Shown: piece by piece, positions 46,401 to 57,112 of the stretch | Position numbering within the stretch: position 1 is the first letter of the stretch | Layout of the letters: every line of letters starts with the position of its first letter | Origin: Brachynemurus nebulosus | Lineage: Eukaryota > Arthropoda > Insecta > Neuroptera > Myrmeleontidae | Direction of reading: 5' to 3' | Assembly: GCA_035578155.1 (NCBI GenBank) | Contig: JAPWDM010000007.1 | Span: 31,036,413 to 31,100,412, forward strand | Length of the DNA: 64,000 nt | Made by a program: the position numbers and the translations under genes | Notes under the pieces: generated by a model | What the model saw: only the letters and a program-made list of their open reading frames with translations | What the model was told of the DNA's origin: nothing | Databases searched by the model: none

Positions 46401-47822
46401 AACCTTCAAAATTTTACGAAACGACATTGATTACATTCTAATGTTGTAAACAACGTTGAACTGTGTACAATTTTATTGTCAAACTTAAATTCGAAGATAG
46501 CTAAGTTTTGTGACAATGTAACAAATGTCAAACGAAATACTTATGAATTCGTAATTTCTGTCGCCGCATTAGGTGGCTCACACGCACTTGATCACTTTGT
46601 GATAGTGTCGGATTTTACGCAGTTTAAGAGCGGTTGTCGTTTTTTTTTGAAAACGATTATTGAAATTTTTTCAACTCATTTCTAGAATTGTGAAAAACTT
46701 GAGCAAAGTAGCTACTGAATTGCGAAATCCTGACTTAATGCGTGTTTAACACACATTATTAATTTCAAACTTTTACGGATAAAATTTTATAATATTTATT
46801 TATTTTTGATAGTGTTAACTATACCCTAAAAGGAGTGTGTTAAACGCACATGGGCTAAAGTTTACCACACAATGTGTACTATATAGTTTGCTTGTACTTT
46901 GTGTGGACGTGCGTAGCCCCTTAATACTGTCGAGATCATAATATTTTACATATATATGGATAATAGTAATATATGTACTGGTATGTCTTAAAATACAGTT
47001 GTCGGATTTGGCCGTAATACCGTACCCAGAACGTGGTAACATCCCACGCTTATAATGTTGTTTTTCGTTCGTAATAGTGTATAAAATATTTTATTTCAGT
47101 TGCTTTATGTGTTGTTTTACTGTTTCATATTATAAAGAAATTTTTTTTTTTTAGTACACGACAAAAACACTGAACTTTTGTACACGTAATGTCCGATTTT
47201 CCGGGCCATGTGAAACAAACTTTCACACATATGGGAAATTTCGCCATTTTGATAAAAAAAAAAAATGAAAATTTTACACCCAAATTACTCTAACTCAACC
47301 AATCTCCCTAGTTTAAGTCGCTTTTATAAAGCTTGATTTAATGAAAAAAGGAATTTATCAATTTGATGACGTCATCAAGTTTATTAAAATTTTTCAGTGC
47401 CTTAAAAACCGTCAACCAACCAATAGAAAGATAAAATTGAAAACGAATTACAGGTTTTCGATATCGTTCTTTCCGTTTTCACCAATATCAAGCATTTAGG
47501 ATCCATTAGAAACAAAATTCTTGTCTAATCAATCATGTCTCTACAAGAAACTTCGTTATTTTGATAGCAGATGATCATGGGTGTTGAAAAGCGATAAACA
47601 CATTTTGAAATTTTACACACATTTTTCCCGAAATTGTATTTTCCAAAACGCTGAGCAAGATAATTCCGGCAAATTTCACCCGATTGTCTTGAAATTTCAC
47701 CTGTAGTTTCTTAAACAGATTATTTAGAAACTGGTTAGCAAACGAATTCTTTATAAACAAATTAAAGCTGATTTCTTGATTTAGTAAAAAATCAATATTT
47801 TTTAACAATCTTGCAGCACCGC
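46401..47822. other. No gene seen; repeat fragments
   Basis: Repeat E at 46530-46620 (ACTTATGAATTCGTAATTTC), a 'cttaatgcgtgtttaacacac' type fragment at 46733, and a copy of the window's first repeat at 47330-47460 that includes the palindrome TGATGACGTCATCA. Frames of 61-77 codons show no domain. Confidence 0.4.
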
Positions 47823-48128
47823 CTTAGTAAAACAAATGTAAATAATAAAATAAATTATAATGTTCTGCACCTCCACCATGAACATTTTTGAACCCTCCGC
47901 CATTCTGTTTTTGAAATTGGAACAAAAATGTGTACCTCAGGGTCACGTATAATATATTTAAAAAATTTCTCCTTTAGTTACAGAGAAAAAATTCCCCAAT
48001 AAAACTTCCTTTTTTCGCTTCTTTTTTGGCATTGGGTTGCGAAAATGGCGCAGGGTTCAAAAAAATGTTCATGGTGGAGGTGCAGAACATTATAATTTAT
48101 TTTATTATTTACATTAGTTTTACTAAGA
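47823..48128. mobile_element. Foldback MITE, about 306 bp with about 83-bp arms
   Basis: The arms run from CTTAGTAAAAC through ATAATGTTCTGCACCTCCAC to GAACCCTCCGCCATT and pair with the inverted stretch 48045-48128 with few mismatches. It lies exactly where the right half of family D copy 4 should be, beside its TA tract. Confidence 0.75.
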
Positions 48129-48129
<1 letters not shown>

Positions 48130-48199
<70 letters not shown>

Positions 48200-48525
48200 T
48201 GCGCGATAACTCTCAAACGAAGCATCCAATTTTTACGAAACTTGGTGAAAACATTGGAAGTCCCAAACCCTTGGATGAGTTCGTCAGCCAGACATGTCGG
48301 ATGTCAGGAACATGGATTTTGTTCTTGCAAAAAATTCGTTTTTTGCCAAAATTTCCACTTATTCAAATATTTTTGTGAAATTTCTTTACACCATTTAAAA
48401 GCGGAGAAAAAAATACATAAAAAAGGTCTTTAAACTATTCTTCTATATCAACTAATTTCCGAGAAAAACTAATTTTTATAAACGGAAATTCGCTATGTTA
48501 TGCAGAATGCTGCGACAGGTGTATT
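48130..48525 (-). repeat. Family D repeat, copy 4, half element with (TA)n at 48133-48196
   Basis: Reading on the minus strand, the left end and conserved block are present, up to the microsatellite; the part beyond the TA tract is missing and a foldback MITE is there instead. Confidence 0.75.
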
Positions 48526-49173
48526 TTTAAACTGTTATCTTTCTTGACATGAAGAATTTCAAAACGACTTCAAAACCGAAATAGGTATCCGTTCATTTTT
48601 GTTGGTGAGTGTAAATATAATAAAGTTCATTTTACTCCAAAAAACATTTTTTGATGAGTTTTTAAAAGTCATAAAATAAATTTTTACGTCCGTTAACGCG
48701 TCTAATAGTGCATAATGAAAAGTCATCTCAATCAAGTGGCATTGGAATTTTTGGTTTCGGTTTATGACTGTTAATCTTTTTTATTGTTGTTCGGCAAAGA
48801 GGACTCGACGCGATGCGATACGCCGTTTACGGCTTTGCGTGCTCACTGCTCATCTCGCGCGTTCTTAACCATGACTCTGGCCTGGCCATACATAATATAT
48901 AGTCGGCCACACAATAATTGTATATCTGTATGTGTTCGTTGCCAGATACAGTGGTGGAGTCGATGCAAACAGCCAACGTTTTGCATTCAGTTCAAGGTTG
49001 TGTCATAAACATTATATTGTGAAAGAGTTCGTTAAGTTAAATTTGGTTTTGTATACTCTTTAAAATATGCCGCCATTATGTTGATCCGTATACCCGCGCC
49101 ATTGCTCTAATCACATTTCAAACGAAACAGACACGGATTTTATATTTTTTCTTGGCAACCGGAGTTTGGTTTA
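48526..49173. other. No gene seen; GC-richer patch 48784-49010
   Basis: The patch contains CGACGCGATGCGATACGCCG and a 74-codon plus frame without a known domain. It may be an old promoter or exon. Confidence 0.3.
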
Positions 49174-49175
49174 TA

Positions 49176-49861
49176 CGAGGGCTGTTCAAAAAGTATCGGA
49201 CTTTTATTAATTAAAAGTGCATTTATTGAACGAGAGCTACAAACCTCTAATCTCCTTCATTGTAGTTTCCTTGGCGATGCACACACTTCTCCCAGCGCTT
49301 CTGCCACTACTCAAAACATTTCTGGGAGGCATTTTTTGGAATGCTGTTAAGCTCGGCCGTCGTATTCTGTTTAATGTCTTCTCTTTCTTAAAATCGAGTC
49401 CCTTTCAAGGGCATTTTCAGCTTACGAAATAGCCAGAAGTCGCCGGCAGCCATGTCGGGGGAGTACGGAGCTTGGCGAACCAGAGGAGTGTTGTTTTTAG
49501 CGAGAAAACTCTGAGGATTAGATGTGCAGAGTGGGCAGGTGCATTGTCGTGATAGAGCTACCAAGTTTTTATTGCCCATAGATTCAGTCGAATCGCCAAG
49601 TTTTTGGCAAAATTTAATGCAGTAACGCTGCTCAAGTTTTTCTATCATTTTATAACTTGATAAAAACCGCCGAGCACAACAGAGAGGTCTACACTTCTAG
49701 GCTGATTGCCGGCGACTGAAGCACTGAAGCTTTGTCATGACACGAAACAATTCATGCGCGCGCATGACAGTCCCCTCCACATCCGTACTAAGCTTGGCCG
49801 CCAGCGCTTCATTCGTTTAAGCGGGAGGACAAAAGGTCCGATACTTTTTGAACAGCCCTCG
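49176..49861 (-). mobile_element. Deleted mariner element, 686 bp, perfect 26-bp ends
   Basis: The ends CGAGGGCTGTTCAAAAAGTA plus TCGGAC are perfect inverted repeats, flanked by TA at 49174-49175 and 49862-49863. Full mariners are about 1.3 kb, so roughly half is lost. The interior reads, on the minus strand, as pieces of the first and last parts of a transposase. Identical ends in a corrupted body suggest mobilisation in trans by a relative or a fairly recent copy. Confidence 0.92.
49220..49648 (-). pseudogene. Mariner transposase, deleted and frameshifted
   Basis: In an intact mariner this protein (about 345 residues) cuts and pastes the element through a D,D34D catalytic triad. Here, on the minus strand, an N-terminal start (MIEKLEQRYCIKFCQKLG) is joined directly to the C-terminal half, so most of the DNA-binding and first catalytic part is missing. 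The second catalytic Asp is visible as YHDNAPAHSA in one frame. The third is in YSPDMAAGDFWLF in the frame of the 86-codon ORF (49388-49648), so a frameshift separates them. Downstream, in yet another frame, the typical C-terminal WQKRWEKCV and GNYNEGD are readable but broken by stops. It cannot make an active enzyme. Confidence 0.9.
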
Positions 49862-49863
49862 TA

Positions 49864-51101
49864 TACCAAAGAATACGGTAATCTCACTTTCATATTTCGT
49901 ATAACCGGCGTTGGGACTAAAATTCAATAATTAAAATTATTCACAGAATAGTTAAAAAGTTTTTTTTTTCTTTAATCATTGATTGTGTCAAATTTCAAAT
50001 TCTTACGTTACATAGTTTTTGAGAAAAACCTCTGTGACAGACGGACACGAGAGGGATCTTATAAGGATTCCGTTTTTCCCTTTAACTTACAAAACTCCAA
50101 AAACTTATATTATAAACTGTTAATTAATGTTTAAAATTTTCGAAAAATGTTGCTTAATCCGTACCCTGTTCTCAAACGTATATTGAATAAGAGCCTCGAT
50201 AGATTGGAATTTATAAATTCTGTTTTGAACGGAATTGACCCGGGCGAACGGACCAACGGCCAGATGGACGGACAGTGTGTGTATCTCGTATTCATTTGCC
50301 TGTTTCATCTCTTAATCTTCTCTTCTGACTTGAAATTAATTATGTACCTGTTCTCAGTTTATTTGAATTTTTACTACATTTTGCTGTGTAACAAGTAAAA
50401 GTATTTTTTTGCTGTTTTTGCCGTGTACATTGTATGCAGACGAAAAAAGAATTCTTCGAACTGTTGTGTCGCAGTCCATCTAATTATTGTAACAGTAAAC
50501 GTAATTGTAGTCATTGTATTTGTACCCTTTGCAAAAATAAATGAAAAATGTAAAAAATTCAGTTTTACACAGGTGGAATTTTTTACATTTCCTCGTTGGG
50601 ACGTCATCCTCGATGGGATTTCATCACCCCACGACTAAACATTTCATTTTTTTTTTTATTTTGGTATGAAAAAATTTTTCATTGACATTTTTTTATGTAC
50701 ACATTTACGTACAGTGGTGGTGAAAATATATGAAACCGTTTATTCACTTCCCAGCGGGAAGTTACTGTAATAGACCTGATTTTCAAAAGTTCCAATTTTG
50801 ATATATCTCCACGTTCTGAGAGCCCTAGAGTTGTAAAATATCATTTTTAAAATGGTGTCTTGAAAAAAGGTCAAAATATTATGAGGTGTCCCATGATGTT
50901 TCGCCTACACAATATCCCAAAAACGGCTTCGAGTGAAAACCTGAAATCTTACCGCCTAAAATGCCTTTTGTTTGTACCTAAATTTTATTTCCGGTTAGCG
51001 ATTTTCCGTCAGTTTAAAATTTTTATTGGAAATATTGCATTCAGTCATAAGAGTCCACGTTCTTTTAGGTAATATATCTGCCCAAAACACCGTAAGGCGT
51101 C

Positions 51102-51103
<2 letters not shown>
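49864..51103. other. No gene seen; LINE-tail-like piece at about 49990-50080
   Basis: GACAGACGGACACGAGAGG followed by AAGGATTCCGTTTTTCCC (50036-50082) is retroelement 3' tail-like. The overlapping frames at 50147-50638 (60-83 codons) show no domains. Confidence 0.4.

Positions 51104-51151
<48 letters not shown>
51104..51151. repeat. Microsatellite (TA)n
   Basis: About 23 TA units, not obviously within a family D copy. Confidence 0.9.
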
Positions 51152-51154
<3 letters not shown>

Positions 51155-51301
51155 GGAGAAAAAAAAGACTGATTTTCCGTGGTCGCCACCCTTGAAATTT
51201 TGCCGCCCTGGATCCGGGCCTAAATTCGATCTTGCCGGTACGTACGTAAAAATTCAAATTATTAGTGGTTCAAGAAGGCCAATAGCGTTCGTTGTTTAAA
51301 A

Positions 51302-51556
51302 AATTTTAACAAATTTTTTAAACCTGAGTTCCCAAATAATTTAATTACTAATTTATCCAAGGAGATGAAGGATTAGAAATAATACTCCGACTATCTTCCG
51401 TAGAATAAATTGTTTCTTTATTTTTGTCCAGTAAAAAATAAAAAACAATTTATTCTACGGAAGATAGTCGGAGTATTATTTCTAATCCTTCATCTCCTTG
51501 GATAAATTAGTAATTAAATTATTTAGGAACTCAGGTTTAAAAAATTTGTTAAAATT
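51302..51556. repeat. Near-perfect long inverted repeat (113-bp arms, about 30-bp loop)
   Basis: Left arm 51302-51414 and right arm 51446-51556 are reverse complements with one clear substitution (CCCAAATAAT against CCTAAATAAT) and one 1-base indel near the loop. The arms include GAAGATAGTCGGAGTATTAT. Such identity is far above any other inverted repeat in the window. No duplication or typical terminus is visible at its edges. Confidence 0.85.
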
Positions 51557-52686
51557 ATTACATTATCCCAAAAACCATATTACATTAAAAAAAATTTAAA
51601 TTTCAAATGAAAATTAATTAAAGTAAATCATTTACATAACTATTAGGAGTATTAGATCATCGGTTCAAATCACCGGTGATTTGAACTGTCTGGAAAGTAT
51701 TCAAAAAATTTATTGGTAACTGTATTGAAAAATTTCATTGAACATAACCCCATCCACCGTAGTCAACAACAGCGGATAGCGTCACAGGCTTTAATTAAAT
51801 TTAATGTATATCCTATGGCACCTATCTGAAGTGTTTTAACTCACCATAATAAATATCTTATTTAAATTTCAAATTTTTTTCTTGTGTTATTGAAACTTCT
51901 TCACTGCAACATTTCGTATTAAGACGCAATGTAAATATTTTCTTTTTTCCACGTAAAAGGGATGTAAATTAGGGGATGAATAATACCCGGTTGTAAGCAA
52001 TCAACGTCTATTCCAGTGCTTACCGAACACTTTTACTTGACGACACATTGGACGAGGAGAAAATCGCCAGAAAATTATATAGAATAAAGGCGGGAGTTTG
52101 ACAAACACTGGTCTATTACAGTTTACCACGTCGAATGTACTTTTATCACCTGTAAAAGAGATGATGGTAAATGGGATGAAGGTTGAAATAAATATAATGT
52201 ATTTTTACATAAATTAAACGGAACTTAATTAACAATTTGATTTTAATTATTTAAGAAAGAAACAACACTTCATTTGGATGGTATATTGAAAGTTTTCTTT
52301 TTGTTTTCATTTTTTTTTTTTTTTAAGAATTGTTTATGAAAGCCGGTTTCCATCTTTTTTAGCGTAGGACAAACTCAGGCACTATTTGGTAAAATGAATT
52401 TTACTTTAAATTTAATCCTTTCGTTCAGTGGCGTAACTAGAGTTATTATGGCCTGGAGCGATTTTGATCCGAACAAAATTGTTCGAGAAACCTTAAGTAC
52501 GAATATTGATAATAATTGGCGGGTTTTTTTTTTATATCTTATCTCTTTGATTTACCCTTTTTGGATACGGACCAAATCACAAACTTAATCTTCTTTGTAA
52601 ATATCTACGAAGTCCTAAAAAGATAACCACATAATATATGTGCCTTTAATGATTCTTATTATAAAATTAATCATACTTTTATATCA
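51557..52686. other. No gene seen; lone hAT-like end at about 52426
   Basis: CAGTGGCGTAACTAGAG (52426) is a typical hAT start like that at 16657, but no matching right end follows. Otherwise AT-rich. Confidence 0.4.
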
Positions 52687-52694
52687 GATGGTAT

Positions 52695-53637
52695 TAGGGT
52701 TGCCAACATTTTGTACAAAAAATATTACATATTGTGATCACTTCTGACGCATTCATTTCCTTGAATGTTTTTGTCTTCGAATATTTTTGTTTGAATTTCC
52801 TAAAATTGTCTCCTTATTATCAAATGGCTATAATTACTTCCTTGGTTTTTTTTTTTTTTTGAATTGGTGAGAATGTTAGTCGGATTATATATTGTTGCGT
52901 AAATTTTTTCACATTTTCTGTCTGAAATACATTAAACAGCACTCTGAAGCTTAATATTTATATAAGCCACAGATACTATTTTATGTTCTGGAGTACGTTT
53001 TACGTTCAAAGGGTAAAACATACGAAGGGTTTCGAATATCGCTCTGAGAAGCTACGAGTATATTCTTGAGATGTTTTACTAAGATTCTATAAAAAAAAAA
53101 ATTGTTGTCAAAATATTTCTCCACTTAAAGAAGACGATTAGTCCACTGCCTGGCATTGATAACTATGCAGTGAAACAATGTATAACGCTGTTTTAGCGAA
53201 TTTCCAAAATGGAATTCAGCTATTACAGCCACTGTCATGACGCGACCTGAGCCCGGGACCATGGCAGAAATTTGTTTTGAGGTCCGGTGTGTCCGCACGA
53301 TAACTCTCGAACGAAAGGTCCTATTTTTACGAAATTTGGTGAAAATGTTGGAAGTCCCAAACCGTTGGACGAGTTCGTTAACCAGGCACGTCCGATGCCC
53401 GGAACATAGGATTTTTGGTACTTTTCGTGAAAAAATTAGTTTTTTTGCCAAAATTTCCCTTTATTCAAAATTTTTTTTACACCATTGAAAGGAGGAGAAA
53501 AAGTCATACAAAAAAGATCACACAAAAAAATCATACAAAAAAGGTTTCCGAGAAAAACTAATTTTTTTAAAAGGAAATTTGCTATGTTATACAGAATGCT
53601 ACGACAGGGGTATTTAGCAATATGTTTGGCAACCCTA
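52695..53637. mobile_element. hAT-type element, 943 bp, exact 8-bp duplication, containing a family D copy
   Basis: The ends are TAGGGTTGCCAACATTTTG and ATGTTTGGCAACCCTA. GATGGTAT is duplicated at 52687-52694 and 53638-53645. About half of it (53191-53615) is a family D repeat in minus orientation placed close to the right terminus. Confidence 0.88.
53191..53615 (-). repeat. Family D repeat, copy 5, without microsatellite
   Basis: Both family ends are present (TTTTAGCGAATTTCC and GACAGGGGTATTT), but the TA tract and the neighbouring TAGTGAATATTATTTTC part are absent, leaving TTTGAGGTCCGGTGTGTCCG at the junction. Confidence 0.8.
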
Positions 53638-53949
53638 GATGGTATATAGTTGAAATAATGTACAAAGAATAGATCAATATAATTTGAACTTGGATTGCCA
53701 TTTTGATTGAAATAGTAAAAATAGTTACAAATACATAATACATACATTCCTCGACTTAAATCACTTCAATCCAATCAAAAACACATACAATCACAACAGG
53801 GCATCATGTTCTTGTACACATAGGATATGTGTGTATATGTGTACATACAAAAATATATAGCAAGCAACAAGCGAGCGAGTCATCAACTCGTTGAATTGAA
53901 CACGAGATGTTTTTTAAAGTCAGTTTGTAACTAGTTTTATATTATTTTC

Positions 53950-54276
53950 TTATATAGTGTTGGTTTGGGGTCGGGCGACCGCGCGCGAGAGGGGACAGGA
54001 AATTTTTAATGCGGGGCGTCTCACCCACCAGTGTGTATACACCAGTCACCACTACATGTACACATACAGAGAGTTAACGATGTCGAATAGTTTAGCTCTC
54101 GGCGGGTGTTTTAACGATTAACATAACCGGTTGATCCGGTCTGAATACTTGATATCAACCGTGATGCTGTTTAGCTGTGTTGTGGTGGCTATGCCAGTTG
54201 ACTGGACCAGACCAGATCACCATCACCAAACACATACACACACACACGTATGTACAGCAAGACATATTACATTCAG
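53950..54276 (+). promoter_or_regulatory. Candidate promoter and first exon (plus strand)
   Basis: A TATA-like TTATATAG at 53950 is followed by a GC- and CpG-rich block (CGGGCGACCGCGCGCGAGAG at 53972) unlike its AT-rich neighbours. The block runs to a full consensus splice donor, ATTCAG|GTGAGT, at 54276/54277. ATG codons inside start only short frames, so this would be a mostly untranslated exon. A pyrimidine-rich acceptor (TCTCGTGTTACCAG) at 54645-54658 could end a 382-bp intron. All inference; no transcript evidence. Confidence 0.35.
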
Positions 54277-55094
54277 GTGAGTGTATGTGTGTATATGGCT
54301 CTTTGAATGCGTTCCTTTGACTTCGTATTCAAAATCTATCTGTTAATGTTTAGTTTACTTACCTTTTGTTGCCATGCTGAACAGAAATTATTGTTGAATG
54401 TATTTTGAGTTACTTTATAAATAGTTGAACATGCTTTACGGCTATACAGTTAGTTAAAAAATTCAGCATACACTCCGATTAAAATTTCATTCGTATTGAA
54501 AATTGATGGTACATTGTAGTTGTAGGTAAGAACCGGAAAAATAGACGTAAACCCCATTTTCACTAGTCTACCGTAAGGTTGCCACCTTTGAACAAAATCG
54601 AGGCAATCCAAGGAAACAATAAAAAAAAATAAAAATACTTTTTCTCGTGTTACCAGACGCTGTTAGTAAGACAATTGGAGCTTTGCGTTCATTGGCCAAG
54701 CAGCAGAGCATCGTTTCTCCAGATATGTCAATTGGAAACTTTGAAGTTTCGCAAGACAGATCACAGTTAATATTTAGCCAAAAAAAAAAAATTGGATTTG
54801 ACCCGTATTGGAAAGTGGGAATGAAAATTTGTTTTCATGTACCACTCTGTGTGGGGTATCATTGGAAAGGATTCTTATTTTTTAGTTTTCACCCCCTCCT
54901 GTAACGTTCTAACGATAGATTCAAGAAATTTAAAAAATAACTTTCGAAGATACAGGCAATCAAATTTTCAAAAATTCGAAAAGAAATTTGAAATAGAGAA
55001 GTTTTACGCTGAAATATCTTTCGGTATTAGAAAATATTCAAGACTAAATCGTTAAAGAAAATGTTTGAACACGGATTTCGTTTTTCGTGGGTAA
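54277..55094. other. Possible intron and second exon, otherwise no gene
   Basis: After the acceptor-like site at 54658 a frame encodes DAVSKTIGALRSLAKQQSIV and continues to 54904. If joined to the candidate exon, the frame remains open upstream to 54165 but without a start codon. I recognise no domain, so a non-coding transcript or chance is equally likely. Confidence 0.25.
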
Positions 55095-55102
55095 CTCCAG
55101 AA

Positions 55103-55338
55103 CAGGGCTTGCTTAGCCAATAGGCCAACCTAGGCAGGTAGTTTTTTAGGGGCGGGAGATTTTGCAAAAAGGGCGGCAAAATTTGTAATTGATTTTTTTT
55201 TTTGCTCGTCAGTTATTTTTTAAGAGAAAGTTTGGAAAAAAAGTAGGAAAGATTAAGATTTTCTTGTTTTCAAGCAAAACGTAGGGGCGGCATTTTTCAC
55301 GGTGCCTAGGGACGGCATTCGGGGTTAATCCGGCCCTG
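55103..55338. mobile_element. hAT-type MITE, 236 bp, family P copy 2
   Basis: The ends are CAGGGCTTGCTTAGCC and GGTTAATCCGGCCCTG. The flanks CTCCAGAA and CTCCAAAA match at 7 of 8. It is inverted relative to copy 1 at 44297. Confidence 0.85.
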
Positions 55339-55504
55339 CTCCAAAATAATTCCACATACCCAATCATGCAGGATATTTAACCAGTTTCCATTTTTCAGTC
55401 GCATCGGTGAAATATTAAACTTTATGTGTTTCTTTGGAAAATATAAGGAAAACTATAAAAATATACTTGAGTGTCCAATATTAAAAGTTGTGAAAACCTG
55501 TAGC

Positions 55505-55932
55505 TAGTGATAAGCAAATGCAAGACCCAGACCAAGACTTGGCAGTCTTGGTCTTGGTCTTGTTCTTGCATTAAGAATCTTGGTCTTGGTCTTGCTAGAG
55601 CAATTTGAGTCTTGGTCTTGGTCTTGCAAAATGTAGTCTTGGTCTTGGTATTGCTAAAAAATCTTGCAATTTCTTGCATCTTTTATTAGCGAATTTTTTC
55701 CTTCTAAAATCAGAGTTTTCTCTCTTTACAGTATTAAATATACTTTCAAACTATTTAAATAGTTTAGCAAGAGTCTTGCTTGTTTCTTGCTATTGTCTTG
55801 GTCTTGCTCACTTGAGTCTTGGTATTGGTCTTGCAGCCATACTTATAGTCTTGGTCCTGGTCTTGCTCTTGGTATACATAGTCTTGGTCTTGCAAAAAAT
55901 GCAAGACCCAAGACTAATTTTGCTCATCACTA
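55505..55932. mobile_element. hAT-type MITE, 428 bp, built of CTTGGT words (copy 2)
   Basis: The ends are TAGTGATAAGCAAATGCAAG and AATTTTGCTCATCACTA. CCTGTAGC is duplicated exactly at 55497-55504 and 55933-55940. It shares word arrays with the copy at 39226, but the number and order of CTTGGT units differ and about 80 bp of ordinary AT-rich sequence sits in the middle (55665-55745). Confidence 0.95.
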
Positions 55933-55940
55933 CCTGTAGC

Positions 55941-56940
55941 CACTGAGCAACCTTGATTTAGTGGGTGTGCAAGAGTCCAATACGTTTAGTTGAATTTCTC
56001 CTTTCTTACAACTGCTTGTGCTACACCCTGTATTTACTAATAACGATCAATTATTAATTACCTTTTGTGAAAAATATTGTGTTCATTAATCAAACCATGT
56101 TCGTTATTAAGTGTCAAATGTTTTTCGCAAGATAAATGTGTTTTTCATTTCTGCATGTCTGTGGCGCATTCGATCTGTATATATGATATTGTCACGATAT
56201 ATATGTATCTATTGGGTACGGATTCCGGAGTACCGGAACGAGACGTTCATATTACGTATCTGTCAATAGTATCTGTTTGCATATTTGATGACGGTGTCGC
56301 GATCATCACGCGTGAGTGGGAAAAGGACGTAAAAAAAATGACGACGTCTTGTTTGAAATAACAAACTGGAAACACATTGCGCCATGTCAAATAACATTTG
56401 AAAATATTGGTATAATAGACTGGCGAGGGAAAGGGGCAAAAAAGCTTTTAAACTTTTTATCCGAAATAATAGGTAAAGAATGAGAGTACGATAAATTTCT
56501 CTGGGGATGTTAGACAATTTTTACAGGATGGTTTTTATTTGGTAATGTTGCTTTTTTTATGTACATCAATACTACTTGAAGAAACTTTAATAAGATGAAA
56601 CACTTTTTTCAAAGAAAATTTTTATTTGATTTGAGATAATACGACGAAATTTGAATTTAGTGCTCATATTGATGTTACCAGAGCCGGTCCAGGGCTGTGA
56701 AATTCTCACGTCACACCGTGGTTTTGCCAAGATCTAAGAAAGGTTTGGAGGATACAAAATCATGCCTATTTTTTATGCTCAAATAAAGGTAAGATAAAGA
56801 TAAGATAAGATAAAGGTAAGATAAAATATGAAATCGATGTTTATTGGGAGATATTGACACGCAGAAATACTTGGCCGGCCATCGATATGAAAACTCAAAT
56901 AATAAATAATCATTGCCAAGGTCGAATCTAGGCAAGGATC
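55941..56940. other. No gene seen; GATAAG-rich tract at 56786-56826
   Basis: A short imperfect tandem of ATAAAGGTAAG / ATAAGATAAG lies at 56786-56826. CAGAGCCGGTCCAGGG at 56680 looks like a hAT terminus without partner. Frames of 84-101 codons show no domain. Confidence 0.4.
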
Positions 56941-56944
56941 TTAA

Positions 56945-57108
56945 GGAGTCTCCACATTCTCGCCGAAGTTGGACGAGGTTCCTCGTCGACTTCCTCGCTG
57001 AGGTTGGCTCAGCCATATGAATAGCATTAAAACATCAACCGCGAGACACAACGAAATGACCCTCTACATTCTCGTTTCGTCCAACCTCGGCGAGAATGTG
57101 GAGACTCC
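56945..57108. mobile_element. Palindromic MITE, family J copy 1 (164 bp), TTAA-type flank
   Basis: The arms GGAGTCTCCACATTCTCGCC and its reverse complement extend over TTGGACGA. The left flank is TTAA (56941-56944), the right is TTTA (57109-57112), a one-base change from TTAA. The related copy is at 31957. Confidence 0.75.
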
Positions 57109-57112
57109 TTTA

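Noticed and set aside
54231..54258. His/Thr-rich coding segment upstream of the donor at 54276
   Set aside because: It comes from a short CA tract and the frame has no start codon.
56786..56826. GATAAG array as a GATA-factor enhancer
   Set aside because: A short imperfect tandem repeat explains it; no neighbouring gene or conservation to support regulation.
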